Under the pieces are notes generated by a model. It was not told the origin of the DNA and ran no database searches. It saw only the letters and a program-made list of their open reading frames with translations. DNA of 64,000 nucleotides from Hypomesus transpacificus (taxonomy: Eukaryota; Chordata; Actinopteri; Osmeriformes; Osmeridae): positions 17,358,192 through 17,422,191 of the forward strand of contig NC_061070.1 in NCBI RefSeq assembly GCF_021917145.1, in the 5' to 3' direction. Of this stretch, positions 1-11,496 are shown piece after piece (the first letter of the stretch is position 1; the number at the start of each line of letters is the position of its first letter). Position numbers and translations under genes: made by a program.

Positions 1-205
1 TTATGCCAATAATCAATAGAGGCAGCTGGGGTTTAAATGAAATGACCTTATATGACTATGTATCTATTCAGCTTTAATAAAGAAATGACATGACATGAAA
101 GGCAACTGCACGGTGCCAGTTCCCCCCCACACACACACTCTGCTTTTTATGGTTCTTTCTCACATTATTCCTGTCTGACTGAATCTATTTCTTTCTCGCT
201 TCATC

Positions 206-258
<53 letters not shown>

Positions 259-825
259 GTCTCCCATGAATATATTATCACCTGTTCCATCAATAACTCT
301 TGTCCTGCCTCCGTGATGCTTCACGTCTCTGAGTTCTCCCCTCTCTCACCCAAGCTGCTTCACTTCTTCCTTTCTCTCTTTCCTTTCTATCCCTCTCTCC
401 CTCCCTTCTTTATAAATGATCTCACTCTCTTCCTCTCTACGCTTCTATTTTTCTTTCAATATCTCGGCTCTTAAAGTTCAAACAGACAACTGCAAATATT
501 CTGACACCGTTTGGGTGGGAGTAGGCGATATTGCTGTGAGCAGAGAGAAGCCTTCTAGAGCAGCAAGAGTAATTGGAACAAAGACGGTCCGAGAAAACGT
601 AGGCGAGCAACACAGGCTTTGACATTTGGTATTTCACTACGTGTGGGAATTTGAATAAAGTCAGTGCGGGATGCTGTTGTTTGCTAACAAGAGCGCCGGA
701 CCCAAACCTCTAATGAGCCCTCGAACACAGACACACGCTGCTAAAAGCCAACAGGATTGAGGTCGTGAGTGGAAACACGTGTAGGTGTCTTGACAGTTGT
801 GCATACAAAGAAGGCCTGTGGTTCC
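1..825. other. Flank or intron beyond the ccser2 terminal exon
   Basis: No coding exon is recognised here. It contains a (CT)n tract at 203-256 and pyrimidine-rich sequence to about 415. It may be ccser2 3' UTR, or intron if the gene continues left. Confidence 0.5.
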
Positions 826-2071
826 CTAGTGTCCACTCACTTCCTGTTGCTGTCCGCTCACTTCCTGTTGCTGCTGCTGTTGACGTGTGAGCTGAGCGAT
901 GGTCTTGTCTTTCATTCTGAGTTCTTCCCTGAGAACCATCACCTCCTTCATCAGCTCCTCCAGCTGAAACACACACGCACAGATAAAGAGATAAAGGTGA
1001 GTTGATATTCCATTCGACAGTTTGGGTGAAATGCACCTTTTTGGGGGGGGGGGCAGACCTGCAGGGTGGTGGTGTTGTCTTGTGTGTCCTCTTCAACATC
1101 AGGCCACACGGCTCCATCCTCCAGCTGTCAACACACCGTCACAAGGTTCAACTCTGCCTTCTCCAGGCATGCACAATTCACACATTCCCCAAACCCTACA
1201 CTGTATGTAGAGTCCATCACTGGTGTAGGACACGAGCACAAACAGACCAGAGGGCTGAGTGCACAGTAGACAAGTCGCCAGGAGGGATTGTAGAGAAGAG
1301 AGAAACAGTATTTTGATTGGGGACTTGGATGAAAGAGAACTGAGCGGGGGGGGGGGGGGGGGGGGGGGGGAGTTCTTTCTTGCAAACGGTCCTGCCTGTC
1401 TGACAGGAGCCACTACAGAGAAACACGTGCGCCCACGAGAAAAAAAAAAAACCCGAAAATGGTGTCATGTTAAAAGCGGAGGGTTCACAGTTGGAGAGAG
1501 GCGAACGTCTGTCCCTGTGACAACATCCACCCTTCTGATGTCGATCCTCTGTGTTCCCCCCCCCCTGCTGTGTGCCAGTCCTGGAGCCCTGTGCTGCGTC
1601 TGTAAACCCCCTCTACCCACTCCAACCCTCTCTGCCTTGATGCTACCAGCACACGGACATCAATGATCATTCATCGGAAGCCTCATTTTACACTTGATGC
1701 CCAAAGCACAACACCACAGTGCACACAAACACAATTAAGGATGCTTCTGCTAACGGGGCCGACTGCCATGGGCAGCTCTCTGAGGGCCAAGTGCTCCGGG
1801 TCACTGGCACGGAGGCTCAACCCCACCTCAAGACTCATTTTATGGGGAGAAAAAGGTGAACATCCTTTTTTTTGAAGTTGTCAGTTTGGTTTAACTAATA
1901 TTGTTGTTAGAAAAGGGTTGCTCTTTTGAGGGGTTTATCTTTGATACCAAACAAACTAATGACATTTTTTCAGGTCAATGCTGCTGTGTAATATAGTCCC
2001 AGACACTGGTGCTAGGTCTTCAGAGAGTCTAGGAGTGGTTGGGGCTGTGGCAGTGTCTGTGTGTGTGTGTG

Positions 2072-2103
<32 letters not shown>

Positions 2104-2767
2104 CGTGCTTGTGTTTGTGTGTGGGCAGAGGCAATATCAGCCAAACTGACACATTGGGGAGATATTGGGGTCATGAGGGCCCAGACATGAGGCAGACATG
2201 GTCACAGAGAAAATAATCCTTATCCCAACTTACTCTCTGACATTTATAGGTGTGTGTGTGGTGTGCATATTCTTCTAATATTATTCCTTAGTACCGTTCT
2301 TTTACTCTCGTTCTTATTCTCTCCCTCACTCCTCCCTCCCCCCCCCCCTCTTCCTCTCCCCCCCTCTCCCTCTCCCTCTCCCCCCCCCTCTCCCTCCCTC
2401 CCTCCATCCATCCCTCCCTCCCTGTCCCTCCCTCCCACGACTGACGATGACAGCTCTATTAAGTGATTGGGTGAGAGGGTGTGGGTCTGGACAGGTCTGT
2501 GCTGAGGGGCCTGCAGCAGCCTGCCTGACGTGAGGGAGCCAGGACCCTGGCTCCACTGGCCCTCCCTCTCAGCCTGGGAGACAGGGCACACTTCAGCACT
2601 TCAACCCTGCTGCTGGTTTTCCATTTAAAAAAATCGATGAAGACGAACTCACATATCTCCGATAATGTCACAATGTGTCATGGGAGAGATGGGAGTGCGA
2701 GGGTGGGTGTGTGTGTGTGTGTGTGTGTGGAAGGAAGCTGGGGACAAAAGAGAGAGAGGGAGAGAGA

Positions 2768-2839
<72 letters not shown>

Positions 2840-5800
2840 AAGCGAGTGAGCCGGATGAGAGCCCGAGCTAAGAGGACATGGCGTCGCGGTGAGATGTTCC
2901 CTATGACAGCCTTTCCAGGTTTAGCTCTCCAGATCAGAGGAGGACTGGATGAAGGCCACTTCAGCCTGCAGTCCTCTGGATCTGATAAATGTGAGGCTGG
3001 AGCTGAATATAGGAGCTGGCTGCCACATGCAGCCTTCAGCTGGATAAACAGGCCGACCCCTGACATCACATGTGTTCAAATCAAGCCTGTGCTACTTCAT
3101 AGTAATGGCCTCAGTGACACGAGGTGATTTCTACACACTTAGTGACTAAGAAGATCAACTGAGCCTGGAATGGAAAAACATGTAAGTGATTGAGGACTGT
3201 GTGTGTGTGTGAGAGTGTTCACGCATATCCGAGTGCACCAACATGTCTACGTGTTGTGTGTTCTCACGTGTGCGCGCGAACGCGTGTGTCTAACCTGCAA
3301 CAGAGTCTTGAGTTTGAGCAGCTGGTTCTTGACAGAAGTGCAGTCCTGAGCCATGTGTCGGAGAGACAGCTGGTCTAGCGCCCTCAGGTGGCCGTCTGCT
3401 CTCCCTACGGGAGGTAGGGCCCGAGGGCCCGGCCGCAAGGCCCCCTGGGAAGCCAGTCCATCATACTGCTGAAACACAGGAACCCTGAGCAACAGAAACA
3501 AGCAATTAGTCATAAATAGAGATATTACATTGTTAGGTTTTTGATTTGATTATGGTTTTCTTTTGATAAAAAATGTTCTGGCAGTTGAAATGGTTGTCAT
3601 GCCGATGAATATTCACTTGAGAGGGAGAAAGTAAAATACAGAGAGGGGGGAAAGAGATCGAGTGAAAGAATGAGAAACACTGTAGTAATCTAACAATAGT
3701 TAGAGAGCTTGATGTGCGGTGAAGACTGGATGTCACCTCCACAGCACAGACCAAACACACAGCTAATTGCTTTCAGAACGCTTGCTTCCATTTGTCGACT
3801 TGGCAGCTGGAGTTGTGCAGATTCATTCAGATAAACAGACTTAATTGGGTAATGGACCAATTACTGTACAATTCAGACCAATCTTTTTTAGATCGCCACA
3901 AGGTTTCAAAAGGTGTCTCAACAAAAAAACATAATTGGCCAATCATTACTTGGTATTGTGATGAATCAATGCTTTTAGGGTATTCTGTATAACGCCCAAT
4001 CCAACACCAAATGACCAAGGTCTCTTTTCTGAAGTACTAAACAAGTGCACTTTAGTAGTTTCACAATAAAGTTCCCTCAAAAAATGGTGGACAAAACTAA
4101 TCAAACTGCAATTTATTTACCTCTACCAACAAACTTATTATTAATATTTGTTATTACCATATCTTATTGACCTCTCTTAACTTCTGTGCTGTTATAAACT
4201 AGTTTGTTGCTGGGTGAGGCTGGAAGTCGATGACATCACCAAGGAGTGCATGATGTCATGACGCTACTCCCATAGACGGTCAGTATTAAAGTACGCTTCA
4301 TGTTCATGTCTTATCATAGAATCAGGCTTTCACCATCATCATGTCAGAGCATGTTCACCCCGGTCCATGTCAGACACAACCTCTTTGTGTCTTCTATCAA
4401 TACAGTGTGTGACAGTAATGGAATGATGATTACACATAAACAATACATGGCATACTGTTGTTGTCACAGTACATTGCTTGTACAAACAGTACATCCTCTG
4501 CATTGTTTGCTAAAAACAATGGTGCTCTGACTAATGTACAACAGTCTGTCGCTCACAATACTGATGTGGAGGACCTGAACGTGGTGCGGTAATTACCGGC
4601 ACGTCAGTTGTCAGAGCGTTCAGTGAGCGCCCGCATGCACGCTCCTCTCGTGTTCCAGCAGCGCCTCCTCATGCTCGCCAGCCTTACCTGTCGTCATGGT
4701 GAAAGGATTCCGGTCCGTTCCAGCGCTGCTGCCGTCTCCTCCAGTGACCCTGTCTCCCACCTCGCTCAGAACGCTCCGAGTGGGCCATCCCATCAGCGTC
4801 TGCAGGGAGAGGGAGCAGGGCACAGTTCACTCACTGGGCGTGTGTGTGTTTTGTTTATGTTGTGAGAGAGAAACAGAGAGAGCGAGAGAGCGAGAAAGAG
4901 AGAGAGGGGCTGTTTACTTCCCCTGTAAACCGAGTCCCTTCTGTCACACACACGCTGAAGTCAGTGGCACCGTATTCAAGTGATTCCAATTTCACGAAGC
5001 ATTAGGGACGAGCACATTGAGCTTGCTCCTCTACCCGGCTGTGAAATGTACCATGACTATTCTACAAAAGAGCCAAAGCCTGGGTATTTATTGAAGGAAC
5101 CCTCAACTCCCACCAACCTCAACATGGTTAGCTGTTCTGCCCAGGCTTCTGGAAAACAGGACAAGTGTAGACAGTGGGACCGAGGCATTTAGCGAGGGGA
5201 TAAACAAATACCTCTACCACCACCCTGCTCCTCTCCACATACCGCAGAAGCAACACGCTACATTCCACCCTCCACGGCCCACTCCACAAACTCCCACTTC
5301 ACCAAGAACGGGAACTACACAGCAAATCCGGAGAAGACTCCACAGTGGAGAGATGGAGCAGGACAAGAGAGGAGGGGAGAGAGTCTCTGCCTGGTCCGCT
5401 GATCTGCTGTTGATGCTTCTGCTGAATGTTAAGTCCTTCTGCCCAGGTCCTGTGTGGGTGTGGGAACTCCCCAGGAGCCGGAGGAAGAGGCTGCTGTCTG
5501 CTGTGTCTGAGCCCAGGCCGGGAGACACCGCCCGGGGCCGGCAGGGGGGGAACAGTGGGCTGTCACGGGACCAGACTGGAGAAAAACCCTGAGGTTGGGC
5601 CTTGGCTCTCTCCGGGCCTCCCTTCCTCGGCCTGATTGGCTGGCAGAGCGTCCATGGAAGGAGGGAGGGAAGAGAAGGAGGGAGGGGAGAGAAGGAGGGA
5701 GGTGAGAGAAGGAGGGAGGGGAGAGAAGGAGGGAGGTGAGAGAAGGAGGGAGGGGAGAGAAGGAGGGAGGGGAGAGAAGGAGGGAGGGAAGAGAAGAGCT

Positions 5801-8800
5801 ATGCTTCCTCTCAGGCCTGCACCACAGGGTCAGCGACTCTCTCTCCCTTTCCTCCTCTCCTCCTCTCCTCCTTTCACCCCTGGCCATGACATAGAGAGCT
5901 GTAAATATGGCGTCCTCCCAAAAAGGAGGAGGGCGGGACTATGGCCGGGGTTCACATTCCTCATGAGGGAACATTCCAGTGACACACACACACACACGCA
6001 CCCACCCACACAGACGACACACACACACACTCAACACTATGATCCACCGTAGGACAGAACAAGCCCACGGTTGTTTACACTGAAACACCAGACTAATGTC
6101 AAACGTAGGAGGCAGTATGCATCTGCCTCTGTGTGTGTGTGTGCGTGTGAGTGAGAGAGTGTGTGTGAGAGTAGTTGTTTTCTGTGTGTTTCGTCGTCAT
6201 AAAGGAACCCTTGTTGGCAGTCCCTTGGCAACAGCGTCCTAGAGACACACACTGGGCCAAGTGTTCTCAAACCAGCAGAACAGCCACATCACCCAGGAAC
6301 AATTTCCCCTTCAAGTGTTTCACATGCACACTGACACACAAAAACACCACCGTCACCTTCTCTCATCTGACACGCTGTCCTCTCAGTGTCTCTAATGCTC
6401 TCATCAACACTGGGTGTGGTAGAAACAACATGAGTGATTAGGTCTAGGACCCTGACAGGAATGAGCCATTCAACACGGGTGCATCTTATCGCAATTAAAC
6501 AAGTTCAAAAGGTGACTACACTGATAATGTGATTCCATTTAGCAGTTCCAGTCTTGAAGCAAAATTGATTACGGTAGCATCTAGAGTTGACCAGTATACC
6601 TAATAGCACCTGGGAGAGAGGAGAGATGGACACAGTCTGAATGAAAATCACTTCTGACTATTGTGGAGGACAGATACCATGTTGGCAAGGTGCAGTTAGT
6701 TGTGTCTCTCAGCCTCGGCCTGTCTCATCAGTTAGCATATCATGTGCTTGTCCCTCTTGCGGTTTACATGGATATCAGTAACACAGTCTATTTGTCTGCT
6801 TGTCTGTCATCGTGTTTGTGTCTTTCCGTCTGTTTACCTGTCTGTCTGTCTATCTGTCTGCCTGCCTGCCTGTCTGCCTATCTGTCTGTCTGCCTGTCTG
6901 CCTGTCTGTCTGTCTGTCTGTCTGCCTGTCTCACCGGTGTGCAGGGAGCCATCGTCAGGCAGGTCCACGTCCAGCATGAGGTCATCCTCCTCCAGGTCTC
7001 CTGGATCCAGGGAGCCCAGCTGGTTCAGGATGTCCTGAGGGCAGAGAGACAGGAGAGAGGAAAGAGAGAGAGAGAAAGAGAGACATGAAGCGAAAAATAG
7101 GTTCAATAATATATTGATTTTAAATAGTTGACAAGAGAGACAAGGTCTGTCTTCTGCCACTGACGGTCCTATATCCTGGAGGGTACTGGACAGTACCGGA
7201 GAGTATTGGAGACCTTTCGTTTAGTAACATGACCGTGGACTGAGGCCAGTTGTGTGCACCAGCCAATGTAAACCCACATAAGGCTGTGAAAACAGACTGC
7301 TGTCTTTCAACAACAGGAGTCAAGCCACACATCAGTCAAGCCACACATCTCCAAAGAGACGTCCCTTTTATGTTTGTCATGATAATGCTGTAGGAAAAGA
7401 ATATTCATTATTAAAGCAAAAGTATTCTCCCGCTCAGCAGCTGCTAGTTGAATTCAAAGCATCCCCAAAAGCAAATAAGAGACTAGGAGGTAAACCAGTA
7501 GTTCAAAGCATGAAATGCAATTTTGTGCTTCAGCGGAAAATGAAAATCAAATGAATGAGCCTTGGCTTGGAGACACATCCATGAGAGTGGAGGATTTCTT
7601 TAATAAATGATGACTTGCTCCATTTGTGGTAACTGAATGGTAATCTTGACTCGGCTGATCTATGGAATAAGATGGTAAACAAACAGGCATACACCGATAG
7701 TGTATTATTTGGCCAGCCAACATCACCCTCCTTACTTTCCTCCCATCCATCATTATGTCCAATATTCCCCTTTTTTACCTCTCCAACATGCTCTCTCAAT
7801 TTGCTTAAAACCTTTCCCTCTTTTACGCCCCTCCTCTCTCTATTTATCTATCTATAATCTCCCTCTCTCTACCCATCTCTCCATCTACCTATTTCTATCT
7901 CTATCTATGTATCCACCTCTATCTATCTATCTATCTACCTCTCCATCTCTATCTATCAATCTATCTATTTTTCGATCCATCTCTGTCTGTCCTTTCTCCC
8001 TGTCCTCTAGAGTAGCTTCATGCAGCGAGGAGCTTAGTCACACCGCCTCAGTCTGGAGAAAATGACATTTCCCAGTGCCAGGACGCAGCTCCCCCGCTGA
8101 GCAGCCAGGCTAGTTCTGCTCCAGCCTCTCCATCCAACTGGCCCACAACTCCATGTTGAGACTCCTCCCACATCCCACTCTCCCCCCCCCCCCCCTCCCC
8201 AGGCCTCGACTGAAGCCTGCATAGACCAATGCTGAACCACGATCTCTGCTAACTCAACCCATGCATATGTGTTGTATTTAACTGAAGCTGTCTTAGGCCA
8301 GCCGTTGGATTTCGTGCTGGTGGTAGGAAGCGTGTGTACACAGGCCAGAAGCGGGATCCACTAAATCCACACAATTGACCTGGGACAGACCACTGAGTCC
8401 TCCAGACCATCCAGCCCCCTGACCTGGGACAGACCACTGAGTCCTCCAGGCCTTCCACCCCTCTATGAACATGTTCATCCAGTAGGGCTGGCAGAAGGAC
8501 ACACACGTCAGGTCATACCAGAACAACGACGACTTAGCAACATATATGTGCACTGTGTATGTCATAAGATCCCATGTCAAATGCCTATGTATTAAGCGGT
8601 GCAGTTATAAACATGCGTGTGTGTGTGTGCGAACATGCGTGTGTGCGTGCACATCACTCTCAAAGTCAGAGAGTGGGAGTCAGATGGCTGAGCGGTGAGG
8701 GAGTCGGGCTAGTAATCAGAAGGTTGCCGGATCGATTCCCTGCCGTGCCAAATGACGTTGTGTCCTTGGGCAAGGCTTTTCACCCAACTTGCCTCGTGGG

Positions 8801-11464
8801 GAATGTCCCTGTACTGTAAGTCGCTCTGGATAAGAGCGTCTGCTAAATGACTAAATGTAAATGTAAAGTCTCCCCCGACTTTGTGGAAGTTCCCCTAAAA
8901 GGAAGAACTTAAGCTTGCCCTTTAGATAGCTAATATGTCCTCTGGCTCCAAAATGGCTCTACTTCTTTGTAATCACATTTTTCGTCCCATTTCCTGCAGC
9001 TCAGCTAATGCCCCCCGCCCCCCAATAAAAAACCTAAATTCTCACAGACTGGAGCCATCTGAATACGACGGCTCGACCTGGTTCTACAGAGTGTGTAATG
9101 TGGATCATCATCAGGAGTAGTCATCACTGCGGAGGGCTTACTGACTTTCAGCAGGACAATTAGAGGGGTGGTGGGAGCAGATTAGACACACGGATGAGAG
9201 GGGGAGTTCACGACGTCCAAGGACAGTCCCATGACTGTTTGATGCACTCCAGGGAGAAGGAGAGGGGGGGCCTTGGCCCAGGGGACCTGTTCTGAGGTCA
9301 GTTGTACTAGCCTAGGCGGGGTTGGTTCCAGCTGGGACAGGCTGCGTTGTGGCTGGTCTTGGATCTGTGTAGACTAGCTGTGGCTGAGCTTTGAAAGAAC
9401 AGTTAGTGGTCTAAACCTGAGAGGGAAATGAAAAAAGTAAAAATCCACAATTCAGATTACTATAGTGTGAGTGACAACGTGTCCAACAGGAGTAGCTACC
9501 ATCGAATATGTGTCTGCCTGCTCTTCCTGTACACAAACAAATACACACACACACGCAAGGACACTCGAAAGAAGGACAACAATTTACTATGAATATTAGA
9601 CCACACAATCGCTGCAACTGTAAACGTGGTCAACACTGGCAGCTAAGTAGCAGCTAATTAATAGCATGAGAGTGCTGCTCAGGCTCAGTAATGGTGGAAC
9701 AGCCCCGCTGAGACAAAGGCCTTTCAAGCACCCAACTTGTAGAGCCACTAATGAAGAATTATCCTGTCGCGACCCAGAAGTACAAAGTCTAAACTTAGAC
9801 CCAAATAAATACATGAGAGAGCATGTCAGTGTGCTCCTGGAGAGGGTCTTTGAAGAGGGAGAGGGAAGCAGGACTCCAGAACAGAGCTGTCTGCTGTCTG
9901 CACTTCAGATGATGGAGGAAAAATTAATATATTTTTAAAATATATATATATATATATATATTAAAAAAAACTTCAGATAGACCGACAACTGGAGAAGGAC
10001 GTGACAAACACTCAAGGAGAAAGAGAGATAGGGAAACAAAGAGAGGCTTTAAAAGAGGGTCAGGTTGCGATGCGTTTCTTCAGCAAACGCAACTTTTGCG
10101 ACTCGCTGGCGCATTATTAATTAAGCAACGCAGGCAAAGCAGAATCTTCTGTGCAGAGCGGCAAACCCTCCGGTACCGTGTGATGTTTTCAAAGATGTTT
10201 GCTTCCTGTCATTTCACAAGGCCATCAATGTGATGAGACCTAATAAAGGCACAGCTTCTATCAGGAATAATAACAGAGTAAAAACTAAATGGTAATAAAA
10301 CTGCCTGCGGCCGTTAGAAAATATAAGTAGACGAGTATAGACTACAGCGCCATGGAAACAGACATGCAGAGAGGGGTTCTCCCTTCTTTCCCTCTCCCTC
10401 CCCCCCCCCTCCCTCCCTCCCCCCCCCCCCTCCCTCCCCCCCCTCCCCCCCTCCCCCCCCTCCCCCCCTCCCTCCCTCCCTCCCCCCCTCCCTCCCTCCC
10501 CCCCTCCCTCCCTCCCTCCCCCCCTCCCTCCCTCCCCCCCCCCCCTCCCTCCCTTCCCCCTCCCCCCCCCCCCCCCTCCCTTCCTCCCTCCCAGTCCGTC
10601 TCCTTGTTTCCTCCTCTCAGACAGTCAGTCAATCTTCCTCCAGTCACAGGTGCATACCGCCCTCAGTTGGTCACAGGTGGGTATTGCAGCCCAGCAGAGT
10701 GCAGCATTAGCGTTCAGATCAGTTCAGATAAAAAAATAAAGGTTTTCATCATTGATGAGAACTTAATGAGGACTCTACTGTACTCTGTACCATCTGTTTG
10801 TTGTACATCATATTACGGTTGAGGTTGATCACTGAACGGAGAAAGGAAGGGTCTGAGACTTCAGATGTGTGTGGTGAGTGATGGTGGACGAGAACCACGT
10901 TTGAAATTCAACCATGTCATGGCTTGATTTGTCCACAAGGTGTCCCTCTCACCCCCTGTGTTCACACACAGCACAGACCTCATTAACGCTGTGCTCTACT
11001 CTTGATGCCTCACATGCCCCTAAGACAAAATAAAATACTTTTTTTATAGTTGTCCATTAACAAAATATACAGTATATAGGCTTTATGACAAATATACGTT
11101 AGTATAAAAGGCCTGTATGGTTGGTAAGTTACTGGCCCATAACCAACATGATGGATCTCTAAAGTGTTCATCCACAGATGCTGGACATCTTAAAAGTATC
11201 ACAATAGGAATAGGATGAATAGTAATAGTCATATAACAGAGGAAAGTTAAAGTTAGAATGTCCACTTGGACTTGTCCATGACTTCTCTGAAGACACAAGC
11301 ATCGCTGGTTTAAATCAGCCCCATATGGACCTCTCCCTAATCTCACTTCACTATAACACACACAGACACACAGACACACACACACTTTAATTCTCAATTA
11401 CTCTTAATCAGACACACATGGACACTGCACGTGCATACACACCAGCAGTTGGGAACTCCAAGCG

Positions 11465-11496
<32 letters not shown>

